Numbered from the stretch's first letter, positions 1-9,326 are shown. The stretch: DNA of 64,000 bases from Jongsikchunia kroppenstedtii DSM 45133 (GCF_000380485.1 NZ_AQYG01000045.1:62001-126000); one strand, 5' to 3'. Notes: generated from the letters alone by a model not told the origin. Program-made: numbers and translations.

Positions 1-826
1 CGGCGCCGCCGACCGACATCCCCATCCGGATGCCCAGGCCGTCGTCGTAGGTGTTGCCCAGGGTGTAGAACTTGGAGCCGAACTGCGGCACGTACTCGGC
101 CACCATCTCCTCGTTCATCACGAATCCGCCGGCGGCGATGACGACAGCCTTCGCCTTGATGAATCCGCTCTCCTGCAGACGCTTCCAGGCGACGCCGACC
201 ACTCGCCCATCGTCCACGACGAGCTGCCGCGCACCGACCTCGTACTCGATCGGAACTTTCAGCGCCTCAAGCCGTTTCACCAACAGATCGGTGACCAGCT
301 TGGCGCCGCCGGTGTCGCCGGGAACCGGGACCTTGTGGCCACGGGGCGCCGGCTTGGCCATGGTGTTGTACGGCCACACCTTCTCGTTGCCGGTGAACAT
401 CAGCCCCTGGGTCTGCGGCTGGATGACCGCCTTCTCCGGGTAGTAGGTGCGCTCGAACTGAAAACCCAAGCTCTCCAGCCAATTGAAGTGGTCAACGCTG
501 TCCACGCAGTAGGCGTGGATCTTGTCGGGCTCGGGCTCGCGCGAGACCGCGGTGAGGTACTTCTCCATCTCCGCGGCCGAATCCTCATGCCCGGTCGCCT
601 GCTGCACCGCGGTGCCGCCGCCGAGATAGAAGTGGCCGCCGGCCAGCGCGGACGTGCCGCCCGAGACCGCGGACCGCTCCAGGACCAACACGTTGGCGCC
701 GGCCTCGGCCGCCTCGACGGCAGCACAGCCGCCGGACACGCCCAACCCGATGACCAGCACATCTACCTCATGCGACCACGAGGTGACATCGGCCGCCGAC
801 ACTACTTCTGGGATCTCCGCCTTCAT
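1..826 (-). CDS. FAD-binding dehydrogenase (3-ketosteroid dehydrogenase/fumarate reductase-like), partial
   Basis: The reading frame starts at the ATG at 824-826 and is still open at the window edge, so only about the first 275 residues are visible. Residues ~22-45 form an FAD-binding Rossmann motif (VIGLGVSGGCAAVEAA, then an acidic end at VLVLE), followed by SGGTSALAGGHFYLGGG, typical of the FAD_binding_2 family that includes 3-ketosteroid delta-1-dehydrogenases and fumarate reductase flavoproteins. A perfect KstR-type palindrome lies 24 bp upstream and a TAGGCT -10 element sits 8 nt before the ATG, suggesting a leaderless, KstR-repressed transcript and a role in steroid or cholesterol breakdown. 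The substrate is inferred from regulation only; the C-terminal substrate-binding half is not visible. Confidence 0.85.
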   Translation of the reverse strand, partial: MKAEIPEVVSAADVTSWSHEVDVLVIGLGVSGGCAAVEAAEAGANVLVLERSAVSGGTSALAGGHFYLGGGTAVQQATGHEDSAAEMEKYLTAVSREPEPDKIHAYCVDSVDHFNWLESLGFQFERTYYPEKAVIQPQTQGLMFTGNEKVWPYNTMAKPAPRGHKVPVPGDTGGAKLVTDLLVKRLEALKVPIEYEVGARQLVVDDGRVVGVAWKRLQESGFIKAKAVVIAAGGFVMNEEMVAEYVPQFGSKFYTLGNTYDDGLGIRMGMSVGGA

Positions 827-834
827 GGCAACCG

Positions 835-863
835 AGCCTAGCGGTGCGATAGAACATGTTCTA
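835..863. promoter_or_regulatory. KstR-type operator and promoter
   Basis: Positions 850-863 read TAGAACATGTTCTA, a perfect 14-bp palindrome matching the published KstR consensus TnnAACnnGTTnnA at all fixed bases. It lies in the divergent gap between the FAD dehydrogenase (minus) and the thioesterase (plus). On the minus strand a TAGGCT -10 element (835-840) is followed after 8 nt by the ATG at 826, so the palindrome sits just upstream of the -10, a good place for a repressor. Whether KstR also controls the thioesterase, 107 bp away, is open. Confidence 0.75.
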
Positions 864-969
864 GTTTTTCGACCGAGGTTCCCGGTCAGCGGACCGTCCA
901 ACGGCGCGCGGCCGGCGCATTACCTGTCGGGTAATTGCCGGGCCGCGCGGCGGGTCGCACGATCGATCC

Positions 970-1398
970 ATGACCACGACGCTGCATCCGATCGCCGACA
1001 TGTTCATCCACCAGGTCCTCGCGAACTCGCCGATCGCCAAACACCTGGGCATCACCGTCGAGGCGGCCGACATCGATCACGTCGTGCTGGCCCTGCCGTA
1101 TGACGATTCGCTGGTCACGGTGGGCAACACCGTGCATGGCGGGGTGATCGCCACGCTGATCGATGTCGCCGGCGCCTCCGCGTCTGGATCGGGAATCGCC
1201 GACGACGCCACGACCGGCGGCGCGACGACGGTGCTGAACATCAACTACGTCACGGCCGCCAACGGCACCGACCTGACCGCGACCGCGGACGTCATCCACC
1301 GAACCCGACGACAGACGATCACCGACGTGGTGGTCCGCGGCGCTGCCGGTGAATTGGTCGCCACGGCTACCGTGACCAGCCGAATCTTCGTCGGGTAG
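970..1398 (+). CDS. PaaI-family hotdog-fold thioesterase
   Basis: This 142-residue protein has the hotdog thioesterase signature VGNTVHGGVIATLIDVAGASAS at about residues 55-77, with the HGG turn before the central helix. Such enzymes hydrolyse acyl-CoA or aromatic acyl-CoA thioesters in the cytoplasm, usually as tetramers. Length is normal for a single-domain PaaI/YdiI-type enzyme. No clear Shine-Dalgarno precedes the ATG. It is divergent from the KstR-boxed FAD dehydrogenase, so it could release CoA from steroid or ring-cleavage intermediates, but that is context only. Confidence 0.85.
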   Translation: MTTTLHPIADMFIHQVLANSPIAKHLGITVEAADIDHVVLALPYDDSLVTVGNTVHGGVIATLIDVAGASASGSGIADDATTGGATTVLNINYVTAANGTDLTATADVIHRTRRQTITDVVVRGAAGELVATATVTSRIFVG

Positions 1399-1418
1399 GC
1401 CTCAGGTTGCACGAATCG

Positions 1419-1457
1419 ACTACAGGCTGTAGTAGGAAGCGGTGGTAGGAGTAGATT
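1419..1457. promoter_or_regulatory. Inverted repeat and leaderless promoter before the DUF5313-like gene
   Basis: ACTACAG and CTGTAGT flank a single G (1419-1433), a perfect 7-bp-arm inverted repeat. Downstream, TAGATT (1452-1457) fits the TANNNT -10 consensus and lies 7 nt before the ATG at 1465. The repeat could be an operator or the end of the thioesterase transcript; no U-tract follows it. Confidence 0.4.
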
Positions 1458-1464
1458 CCACTAC

Positions 1465-1863
1465 ATGTCTGAATCGGTGAACACGCAGAAGGTGGAGCGG
1501 CCGGGGCCGTGGAACTACTTCCTGTACTGCTACGGCAAGGTTCTGCCCGCGAAGTACCACCCGTGGGTCGAGCGCGACCTGGCCAGCAAGGGTGCACCGA
1601 TGCGCATCGTCGTCCGGTTCACTATCCCGGCGATCATCATCCTGTCGCCGCTGCTGCTGTTCCCGACGACCCCGCTGGTGCACGCGTCGATGACGCTTCC
1701 CATCCTGATTCCGTTCATCTACTTCGCTTTCGCGCTGAACAAGGTGTACCGCCGCCATCGGCTGTCGCAGCACGGCCTCGATCCGGAGAAGGCCGAGGAG
1801 CTGCGGCTGCACAAGGAGCGCCACGACCGCGCGGCCTACGAACGCCGTTACGGCCCACGCTGA
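1465..1863 (+). CDS. DUF5313-like small membrane protein
   Basis: This 132-residue protein begins with a soluble stretch containing PGPWNYFLYCYGKVLPAKY, then two hydrophobic segments (about residues 47-67 and 73-92), and ends in a highly charged arginine/lysine/glutamate tail. The arrangement matches the actinobacterial DUF5313 family as I recall it; no biochemical function is known. The promoter geometry (TAGATT, 7 nt, ATG) suggests leaderless translation. It is followed after 36 bp by the YoaK-like gene, so the two may be cotranscribed. Confidence 0.7.
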   Translation: MSESVNTQKVERPGPWNYFLYCYGKVLPAKYHPWVERDLASKGAPMRIVVRFTIPAIIILSPLLLFPTTPLVHASMTLPILIPFIYFAFALNKVYRRHRLSQHGLDPEKAEELRLHKERHDRAAYERRYGPR

Positions 1864-1899
1864 TTCAGCTCACCTGACCGCACCTGCCCGAGGAGGCCG

Positions 1900-2538
1900 A
1901 TGCGCTCCATCCGTCGTCGCGAGGTAGTCCTCGCCGCAGTGCTGTCCATGATCGCCGGCTTCATCGACGCCGTGGGGTTCGTTCATCTGGGCGGCTACTT
2001 CGTTTCATTCATGAGCGGTAACACGACGCAGATGTCCGCGGATGCGTCGCTGCACATCTGGTCGTCAGCAGGCAAGGCGGCCGGCCTCGTGGGCACGTTC
2101 TTTGCGGGAGTCGTGTTGGGCGCCGCGGTCTCCCGCGTCGGCCGATCACGTATGTCCGTGCTGTGGCTGGTCTGCGCGCTGCTTCTACTGGCCGCCATCG
2201 TGGGCAACAACGGCGCGGATATCGCCGGGATGCTGCTGTTGTGCGCCGCGATGGGCGCGATGAACTCGGTGTTCCAGCGCGATGGCGAGGTCGCCGTCGG
2301 GCTCACCTACATGACCGGCACGCTCGTGAAATCGGGGCAGCGCCTCATCGACGCGTTCACCGGCGGCGATCGCACGCTCTGGCTGCGCCATCTGCTGCTC
2401 TGGTTCGCGCTCGCGGTCGGCGGCTTCGGCGGCGCGCTGGCCTATCACCACCTGGGGCTGCACGTGCTGTGGCTGACCGCCGCCGTCGCCGGCTTGGTCA
2501 CCGTGATCACCGGACTGGTGCGAGGGCAGCTCTGGTGA
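1900..2538 (+). CDS. YoaK/DUF1275-family membrane protein
   Basis: The 212-residue product is almost entirely hydrophobic with about six membrane segments. It carries the family hallmark near the N terminus: GFIDAVGFVHLGGYFVSFMSGNTTQM, with the conserved GNT triplet. DUF1275 proteins are inner-membrane proteins of unknown transport function, common in proteobacteria and actinobacteria. A GAGGAGG Shine-Dalgarno is 3-4 nt before the ATG. It ends 3 bp before the convergent XRE regulator gene. Confidence 0.85.
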   Translation: MRSIRRREVVLAAVLSMIAGFIDAVGFVHLGGYFVSFMSGNTTQMSADASLHIWSSAGKAAGLVGTFFAGVVLGAAVSRVGRSRMSVLWLVCALLLLAAIVGNNGADIAGMLLLCAAMGAMNSVFQRDGEVAVGLTYMTGTLVKSGQRLIDAFTGGDRTLWLRHLLLWFALAVGGFGGALAYHHLGLHVLWLTAAVAGLVTVITGLVRGQLW

Positions 2539-2540
2539 CG

Positions 2541-3335
2541 TCAGGCGTTGCGCCGCAAGAACTCCGCGGACGCCTCGTCGGCCGGATAGAACGACTCGAT
2601 CATCAGCTCCGACACCGTCACATCCTGCGCCGTTCCCACCTGGGCCGCGATGCTGAACGACGACAGGACACTGTCGCCATACCGAAACCGCATGGGCAGC
2701 ACCACTTCTGACGGATGCGGGTGCTCTTCGCCGCCCGGGTATCCGGACACTTCCTCGAGGAGATCCTCGAGTTTCGGGTCGGCGGTGTATTCGACACGGC
2801 GACGCAACTGACTCAGCAGATGCCCGCGCCACTGCGGCAGATTCTCGATCCGCGGCGCCAGCCCGTCCGGATGCAACGACAGCCGGACCACGTTCACCGG
2901 CGCCGAAAGTAACTGCGGATCAACGCCTTCGAGGAAGATCGCGATCGCCGGGTTCGCGTCGACGATCTCCCACCACCGATTGAGCACCACCGCCGGATAC
3001 GGCAGATGACCCTCGAGGACCCGCCGCAGGGAGGCGCGCACCGTCGCCAACTGCGGCCCGTCCAACGCATGTTCGGGGTACGCGGGCGCGAAGCCACCGG
3101 CCAGCAGCAGGTCGTTGCGTTCGCGCAGCGGGACGTCCAGATGCTCGGCCAGCCGCAGAATCATCTCCGCGGTCGGCCGCGATCGGCCCGTCTCGAGGAA
3201 ACTCAGGTGCCGGGTCGAGATGCTCGACTGGTTCGACAGATCGAGCTGGGTGAGGCGCCGCCGCTCGCGCCAGCCGCGCAACAGTCGCCCGAAATCCGCA
3301 TTGTCGGAGGTCCGCGCAGCCGTCGACGCCGTCAT
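2541..3335 (-). CDS. XRE-family regulator with MmyB-like ligand domain
   Basis: The 264-residue protein has an N-terminal helix-turn-helix (residues ~15-70; RRLTQLDLSNQSSISTRHLSFLETGRSRPT) followed by a large C-terminal region with RWWEIVDANPAIAIFLEG, characteristic of MmyB-like regulators, whose PAS-like domain binds fatty acids or related ligands. These usually act on an adjacent oxidoreductase gene. Here the nearest oxidoreductase is the SDR at 3433-4233, transcribed in the same direction upstream. A TAGCGT -10 (3343-3348) lies 7 nt before the ATG, implying a leaderless transcript. Confidence 0.85.
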   Translation of the reverse strand: MTASTAARTSDNADFGRLLRGWRERRRLTQLDLSNQSSISTRHLSFLETGRSRPTAEMILRLAEHLDVPLRERNDLLLAGGFAPAYPEHALDGPQLATVRASLRRVLEGHLPYPAVVLNRWWEIVDANPAIAIFLEGVDPQLLSAPVNVVRLSLHPDGLAPRIENLPQWRGHLLSQLRRRVEYTADPKLEDLLEEVSGYPGGEEHPHPSEVVLPMRFRYGDSVLSSFSIAAQVGTAQDVTVSELMIESFYPADEASAEFLRRNA

Positions 3336-3342
3336 GCCTGCG

Positions 3343-3385
3343 ACGCTATCGGGTGCGACGACGTCAGTCGATTACCTCGGAGGTA
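3343..3385. promoter_or_regulatory. Leaderless promoter and candidate operator of the XRE gene
   Basis: On the minus strand TAGCGT (3343-3348) is 7 nt from the ATG at 3335. Twenty-four bases upstream, TACCTC and GAGGTA flank a single G (3373-3385), a perfect 6-bp-arm inverted repeat near the expected -35 region. Autoregulation by the XRE protein is an inference from position. Confidence 0.4.
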
Positions 3386-3432
3386 GTGCGCTGACATCGC
3401 CGCACCCGGATAGGGATTCGCCTGTGCGAGCG

Positions 3433-4233
<801 letters not shown>

Positions 4234-4558
4234 GCTGATCCCTCCTGATGCGGTCAGTTCGACACGGACCCGCACATGGATGCGATCCCCGTTTCACAGG
4301 CCGGCATGGTCGCCCGCGACATCTCTGTGCGATCACGAATGCACGGTGCGCCATGGGCTAAATGTTGGCCGTGAACAGCACGTTAAGCCCCCGCGCACCC
4401 GAAGTTCGCCCAAGGTCCCGTTGTGTGGGAAATCACTTTTTCGGACATGCTGTGAAACAGCTCATGATGTCGTGTATAAGCCCGTCGCCGGTTCGCGCGA
4501 CGGAAAGCCGGCCGGGCATCGAGCCCGGCCTGCTTGTCCGCAAACGGTTTTCGGCGAC
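4234..4558. other. Intergenic region with tandem hairpins
   Basis: This 325-bp gap separates the WS/DGAT end from the SDR start (both minus strand). It holds two hairpins: CCGTCGC/GCGACGG at 4482-4503 and GGCCGGGC/GCCCGGCC at 4510-4530. They probably end the WS/DGAT transcript. The remainder (4234-4480) is the upstream region of the SDR; I see no convincing gene or further repeat. Confidence 0.5.
4510..4530 (-). terminator. Probable terminator of the WS/DGAT gene
   Basis: An 8-bp perfect GC stem (GGCCGGGC with GCCCGGCC) closes a 5-nt loop 28 bp beyond the WS/DGAT stop codon. On the minus strand it is followed by GGCTTTCC, with only a short T-run, so strength is uncertain. Confidence 0.5.
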
Positions 4559-5947
4559 CTACTCCTTGGTGGCGGCCACCAGCTTCTCGAGCTCGGCCGC
4601 AGCCGCATCGATGAGCGCCCACGTGTCGTCCACGAGCGCCGGATCGCCCTGCACGCCCACATCGATCGAATCGAGATAGCTGAAGACGGTGACGTTCATC
4701 CCCATACCCATGTTCAGCGGGCCGACCGGGAAGATGTGCTCGACGCGCGCGCCCGCGAGGTACAGCGGGACCGGCGGGCCGGGGACATTCGAGACGATCA
4801 GGTTGGTCTGCAGCGGCAGCTTCTGCTCGAGGCCGGCGTCCTGATACGCGCGCATGAAGAGGGTCAACAGAATCGGCGGAGCGATGTCGGTGAAGCCGAC
4901 CTTCTCCTTCGCGGTCATGTCCTCGGCCAAACGCTTGACGGCCGCCATCCCGTTGTGGATCGCCGACAGGCGCTTCACGGGATCCTCGACGTCGGTGGCG
5001 AGGGAGGCCGCCGACGCGTACACCTGGTTGCCCAGCGCGTTGTCGCCGGCCGCACGCGTATTCATCGGCACCGTGGCGATGACCGGCTGCTCCGGCAGCG
5101 CGTCACGGTCGACGAGATAAGACCGGACGGCACCACCGACGACGGACAGAATCACGTCGTTGACGGTCACACCGAAGTAGTTCTTGACGAGCTTCACATC
5201 GGCCATCGGCAGTGAGGTGTAAGCGAATTCGCGGCGCGGGCTGATGATCCCGTTGAAGATCGTCCGGGGCGCGCTCAGCGGCCGCGGCGGCGGATCGTCG
5301 CTCCGGAGGTGGTTGATCGTCGTCGCCGCGCCCTCCACCGTCTGCACGAGGAACTTGGCCAGCTTCGGCGTGTTGGTGACCGCCGTCGCGGCCCCCTGCA
5401 GCAGCAGTTCTCGCTTACCGCGGCGCGGCTGCTCGTCCTCCTTCGGCGGCGTCGGCCGGTCCTTCGGGTTGGCGGAGATGTCGCACAGGACATCCGCGAG
5501 CCCGGCGCCGGAGACGCCGTCGAGCATCGCGTGGTGGGTCTTGGTGACGAACGCGACGCGGCCGCCCTCGAGTCCTTCGACAAACCAGCACTGCCACAAC
5601 GGCTGACCGCGTTCCATCGTGCGCGACAGGATGTGGCTCACGATGTCGGAGAACTCTCGAGGGCCGCCCGGCGAAGGGCAGGCGGCGCGATGCATGTGGG
5701 CGTCGATGGTGAAGTCCGGGTAGTCGACCCACACCGGCTTATCGATCTGGAAGGGGACCTGCTGGATCCGCCGCCGGAACTGCGGCATGTAATCGAGCCG
5801 GCTCTCCAGATGCGCCTTGATGGTCTCGAATCCGAAGCCCTCTATCTCCGAGGGATCGAGAATCATCATCCCTAAGGTGTGCTGTGGCCACGCGCCACCC
5901 TCCATGGACAGAAACATTGCGTCCATGCCTGACAGTCGCTTGGTCAC
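4559..5947 (-). CDS. Wax ester synthase/diacylglycerol acyltransferase (WS/DGAT)
   Basis: This enzyme joins acyl-CoA to diacylglycerol or a fatty alcohol, making storage triacylglycerol or wax esters at the membrane or lipid droplet. The catalytic HHxxxDG motif is intact (HHAMLDG, H138-H139-D143) and the C-terminal half carries NVPGPPVPLYLAG, the second WS/DGAT signature. Length, 462 residues, is typical. I prefer the GTG start at 5945-5947, which has GGAG 6 nt upstream, over an in-frame TTG four codons earlier. Several homologues per genome are usual in mycolata, so no specific tgs number can be assigned. Confidence 0.93.
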   Translation of the reverse strand: MTKRLSGMDAMFLSMEGGAWPQHTLGMMILDPSEIEGFGFETIKAHLESRLDYMPQFRRRIQQVPFQIDKPVWVDYPDFTIDAHMHRAACPSPGGPREFSDIVSHILSRTMERGQPLWQCWFVEGLEGGRVAFVTKTHHAMLDGVSGAGLADVLCDISANPKDRPTPPKEDEQPRRGKRELLLQGAATAVTNTPKLAKFLVQTVEGAATTINHLRSDDPPPRPLSAPRTIFNGIISPRREFAYTSLPMADVKLVKNYFGVTVNDVILSVVGGAVRSYLVDRDALPEQPVIATVPMNTRAAGDNALGNQVYASAASLATDVEDPVKRLSAIHNGMAAVKRLAEDMTAKEKVGFTDIAPPILLTLFMRAYQDAGLEQKLPLQTNLIVSNVPGPPVPLYLAGARVEHIFPVGPLNMGMGMNVTVFSYLDSIDVGVQGDPALVDDTWALIDAAAAELEKLVAATKE

Positions 5948-6064
5948 TTGGTACTCCAATCACGCTGAGCTTTGCGATTCGAGGAACCTACTGCCAAGCG
6001 GGCCCGAAAGCAGCCTCCGGTCCCGGTAAATGAGACTGTTCGTGGTATAGCGGGGTGCCGATTC

Positions 6065-6433
6065 CTACCCGCTGCGCAGGGCGCTGAGGATCTCCGGCGT
6101 CACCGGATCGGCGATATCGGCGTACCCGTCATGCTTCTTGAGGAAGCCGGCGACGACCGGGCAGACAGGCACGACATGCTTGCCGATGGCGCGCACATGA
6201 TCGAGCTCCTGCTCGGTCAGGATGCCGGCCAGCCCGCGGCCACCGAACTCCGGCGGCACTTCGGTGTGATAGATGATCCGTTGCGGCACAGCCGATCCCG
6301 ATTCTCGATCGATGAACTCGGCGAACCCCGCCAGCGTCTCGGACTCCCCGTCGAGCACGAAGATCTCGTATCGACTCGCAGCGTCGTTCACCGCGACGCG
6401 TACCGCCGCGCCGGACTTGTCGGTCAGGGTCAT
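6065..6433 (-). CDS. YidJ/YjdJ-type small GNAT acetyltransferase
   Basis: The 122-residue protein matches the minimal GNAT fold: AGFAEFIDRE, YHTEVPPEFGGRGLAGIL (acetyl-CoA loop, G-G-R-G) and the C-terminal VPVCPVVAGFLKKHDGYADI with the family's conserved CP...F..H. Members bind acetyl-CoA; their acceptor is not established. GAGGAGGAG precedes the ATG. It lies 13 bp downstream of the pirin gene in the same direction, so the two are probably cotranscribed. Confidence 0.88.
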   Translation of the reverse strand: MTLTDKSGAAVRVAVNDAASRYEIFVLDGESETLAGFAEFIDRESGSAVPQRIIYHTEVPPEFGGRGLAGILTEQELDHVRAIGKHVVPVCPVVAGFLKKHDGYADIADPVTPEILSALRSG

Positions 6434-6446
6434 CGGGCGCTCCTCC

Positions 6447-7424
6447 TCAATGCAGCGGCGGATTGCGCCGCGGCTTCATCTGGACCGTGGGCAGTACCGG
6501 GGCGGGCAGCCAGCGTGGTTCGCCGACATATCCGACGACCTTGCCGAAACGTTCGGTCTGCTGCTGCCAGTCCTCCCGGAACTGCTCTATCTCAGCGTGC
6601 GAGCGGCCCACGAAATTCCACCACATCACGAGTTCCTCGTTGAGCGGTTCACCGCCGAGGATCAGCAGCCGAACGGGTTCGGTTCCGACGGCCTTGAGCG
6701 TCAAGGAATCCCGGCCGACGCCCACGCATCCGAGGTCGGCGCGCCCCAGCCGGGTCCCGTTCAACTCGACGACGCCCAGGTCCACCAGCACGCCATGTTC
6801 GAAGTCGGTGTCGACCGCGAGCGCCAGCTCGGCGCCGGGCTCGATCGTGAGCTCGGCACCCAGCAGCGGCGTGTAGGTCCGCGCCGGCGACTGCTGTCCG
6901 GCAAGCTCGCCGATGAACACCCGCAGCTCGCCACCATCGAGCGAAACCGGTTGCGTCACATAGTGTTCGAAGTCTCGTGCACCGTGGCGGGCCGATTCCG
7001 GAAGCGCCACCCAGAGCTGCGCCCCATGCAGCGGCTCGGCCGACGTGGCCACCTCGCTATGACAGATGCCGCCGCCGGAGGTCATCAGATTCAGCTCGCC
7101 CGGACGGACCGCCTGGACGCTGCCGATGCTGTCCCGGTGCTCGACGGTCCCGGCGAACAGCCAGGTCACCGTCTGCAGGCCGGTGTGCGGATGCGGCGGC
7201 AGATCCATCGAGGCGCCGTCGGCACGATCACCCGGCCCGCCGTAGTGGTCGGCGAAGCACCAGGCACCGACCATCGTGCGGTCGTGCGTCGGCAGGGTGC
7301 GACGCACCGTCATCGCGCGTGGCCCGCCGAGCGGCACCTCACGCGGCTCGACCACCTGGACCGGACCGGCGACCGCCGTCGACCCGCACCGGATCTCGTC
7401 GGGACGACTCTCCAAGTTGCTCAT
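6447..7424 (-). CDS. Pirin-family bicupin protein
   Basis: The 325-residue protein has the N-terminal pirin cupin with metal ligands in HPHTGLQTVTW and ICHSEV (two His, one His, one Glu) and a C-terminal pirin_C half. Pirins are iron-containing cupins; some bacterial members have quercetin dioxygenase activity or act in redox signalling. The start at 7422-7424 is preceded by AGGGG and gives a normal length; the open frame runs far upstream only because of antisense GC bias against the CtaG gene. A second pirin is at 54581-55324. Confidence 0.9.
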   Translation of the reverse strand: MSNLESRPDEIRCGSTAVAGPVQVVEPREVPLGGPRAMTVRRTLPTHDRTMVGAWCFADHYGGPGDRADGASMDLPPHPHTGLQTVTWLFAGTVEHRDSIGSVQAVRPGELNLMTSGGGICHSEVATSAEPLHGAQLWVALPESARHGARDFEHYVTQPVSLDGGELRVFIGELAGQQSPARTYTPLLGAELTIEPGAELALAVDTDFEHGVLVDLGVVELNGTRLGRADLGCVGVGRDSLTLKAVGTEPVRLLILGGEPLNEELVMWWNFVGRSHAEIEQFREDWQQQTERFGKVVGYVGEPRWLPAPVLPTVQMKPRRNPPLH

Positions 7425-7553
7425 CACACCCCTGCCGACGAAAGACGCTACCGCTGACAGTGTAGGTCGCCGGCCCGGCCGATCTGCGTCAATCCGCCAA
7501 TTGCCGCATATCCGTTCTTTGCGATATACGCGGCGGGACAAAGGATTTGACGT

Positions 7554-8546
7554 ATGCTGGCGGCCCATTCCGGCGAGCGGCCGCGTAGCGTGTTCCTGGT
7601 GAGTGCGGCACTTTCCTGGCATGCGATAGCCACGTCGTGGACTTTGGACATCCACGCCGTGCTGGCGATCGCCGCCGCCGTCGGCTACAGCCTGGTCTGC
7701 AGCAAGGGCGCGCGGATCCGGCCCGATCGTGTCGTCGAACCGGCTCGGCGCGTCAGCTTCTATCTCGGCACCCTGGTGTGGCTGCTGGCCTCGATCAGCT
7801 TCGTGGGCGACCTCGCGGCCGAGCGATTCTGGGTGCGCGCATTGCAGATCGTCCTGCTGCTCTATGTGGCCCCGATGATGATGGCGGCCGGACGCCCGAT
7901 CTCCGCGATCGCAGCGACGTTGTCCCCCGCGGGCCGGTTGGCCGGAATCCGACTGTTGCGCAGCGGATTTCTTCGGACGATCACCAATCCGATCACCACC
8001 TCGGCGGCGATGCTGGGCCTGCCCTGGGTGCTGATCTTCAGTCCGTGGAACATCACGTCGGTGCAGCATCAGTGGCTGGACGCGGTCACCCGGCTGATCA
8101 TCCTCGTGGTGGGATTCGGCTACTTCTACGCCCGGCTGCAGGTCGACCCGGTGCCGCACCGGTACCCGCAGGCACTCAGCCTGATCATCACGCTGGTCGA
8201 GACCATCGCCGACGGCGTCCTCGGAGTCGTGCTGTGGCAGGGTCCGACCCTGAATCTCGCCTACTACGAGCGGGTGACCGGCGCGGACGCCGCCATGGTG
8301 CGCACCGACCAGATCGCTGCGGCCGGCATCCTCTGGATCCTCGCCGACGTGGTCGGCCTGCCCTTCCTCGCCCTGCTGATGGTCGCCCTCCGCCGCGACG
8401 ACCGGCGGCATACCGCCGACATCGATGCGCAGCTGGACGCCGCCGACCGGGATCATGCGGCGGAGGCCGACGGCGAGCCCGAGGGCGGCGGGCTGTGGTG
8501 GACCCAGGACCCGACCCTCGCGCAGCGTTTCGGCGGCGAGCACTGA
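7554..8546 (+). CDS. CtaG-family cytochrome c oxidase assembly membrane protein
   Basis: The 330-residue product has about seven hydrophobic segments and the family pattern WTLDIHAVLAIAAAVGYSL at the N terminus, HYV/LYVAPMMMAAGRPI in the middle and HQWLDAVTRLIILVVGFGYF later. Caa3-type CtaG proteins help deliver copper to the oxidase CuA/CuB site. The C terminus is long, charged and cytoplasmic. AAAGGA lies 8 nt before the ATG. Divergent from the pirin gene across 129 bp. No oxidase subunits are visible nearby, so this is a stand-alone copy. Confidence 0.82.
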   Translation: MLAAHSGERPRSVFLVSAALSWHAIATSWTLDIHAVLAIAAAVGYSLVCSKGARIRPDRVVEPARRVSFYLGTLVWLLASISFVGDLAAERFWVRALQIVLLLYVAPMMMAAGRPISAIAATLSPAGRLAGIRLLRSGFLRTITNPITTSAAMLGLPWVLIFSPWNITSVQHQWLDAVTRLIILVVGFGYFYARLQVDPVPHRYPQALSLIITLVETIADGVLGVVLWQGPTLNLAYYERVTGADAAMVRTDQIAAAGILWILADVVGLPFLALLMVALRRDDRRHTADIDAQLDAADRDHAAEADGEPEGGGLWWTQDPTLAQRFGGEH

Positions 8547-8555
8547 CGACATCCG

Positions 8556-9254
8556 TCAGTGCGACGGCTTGGCCTCCGGCAGCTCCAACCATCGACCGAC
8601 CCCGGCCGGCGCGTGCCGCAGGAGCACGGGCCACACCGCATCGACGACCACCGGCGCGACCAGCACGCCGATCACCCCGACCAGCAGTCCGGCGACCACG
8701 TCGCTGGGCCAGTGCGCACCGGCGTACACCCGACTCGTCGCCACGACTATCGCGATCAGCGCGGCGGCCACGACGGCCGCCCAGCGCCACAGGCGATTCG
8801 CGACGCCGGCCGTGAGGCTCAGGGCGACGATCAGCACCAGCGCCGTGGTGCCCGAGACATGGCCCGACGGATACGACTGCGACGCCTCCGGCGAGAGCTG
8901 GGTCCACGCCGGTGGACGGGGCCTATCGACCGACAGCTTCAGCACCTCGCAGAGCGCACTCGACACGGTCACGGCGCCGAGGACGGTCACGCCGCGCTTG
9001 AGCGCTCGATCCCGCCAGCAGAACAGCGCCGCCACCGCGAACGTGATCACCACGATCGCTCCCGGGCTGAAGACGTCGGTGAGCAGATTTGCGAAAGAGT
9101 TCATCCCCGCGCTGCGGTGATCGACCACCCAGTGGTTGGCCGACCGGTCCGGCGAGGCGAACGGATTGGCGTGGACCGCGATCAGCACGCCCTCGACCAG
9201 GATCACGACCAGGGCGAGGGCCGAAACCCACAGACGCCACGATGTTGCACGCAT
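8556..9254 (-). CDS. PAP2-family membrane phosphatase (intact motifs)
   Basis: The 232-residue membrane protein carries all three lipid phosphatase motifs: KLSVDRPRP (KX6RP), YPSGH and SRVYAGAHWPSD (SRX5HX3D). Such enzymes remove phosphate from phosphatidate, undecaprenyl diphosphate or related lipids on the outer face of the membrane. It is clearly paralogous to the protein at 15254-15985 (shared RDR/RGLKRGVT block and VDRPRPP). Divergent from the histidine kinase across 72 bp. A far-upstream in-frame start exists but runs antisense through the kinase and is rejected. Confidence 0.9.
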   Translation of the reverse strand: MRATSWRLWVSALALVVILVEGVLIAVHANPFASPDRSANHWVVDHRSAGMNSFANLLTDVFSPGAIVVITFAVAALFCWRDRALKRGVTVLGAVTVSSALCEVLKLSVDRPRPPAWTQLSPEASQSYPSGHVSGTTALVLIVALSLTAGVANRLWRWAAVVAAALIAIVVATSRVYAGAHWPSDVVAGLLVGVIGVLVAPVVVDAVWPVLLRHAPAGVGRWLELPEAKPSH

Positions 9255-9314
9255 GCGGCCACTGTGTCCGAACGTCGCTGAGCAATCGCTGAGTCCGATT
9301 TCGGCCGCCGGCTC

Positions 9315-9320
9315 TAGACT
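9315..9320 (+). promoter_or_regulatory. Leaderless -10 element of the histidine kinase gene
   Basis: TAGACT fits the actinobacterial -10 consensus TANNNT and lies exactly 6 nt before the ATG at 9327, the spacing expected when transcription starts at the initiation codon. No Shine-Dalgarno is present. Confidence 0.5.
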
Positions 9321-9326
9321 TCCGAC

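Noticed and set aside
7425-8552. N-terminal extension of the pirin frame to about 701 residues
   Set aside because: The added part lies antisense to the CtaG gene and is His/Asp/Gly-rich filler; the pirin homology begins at the ATG at 7424.
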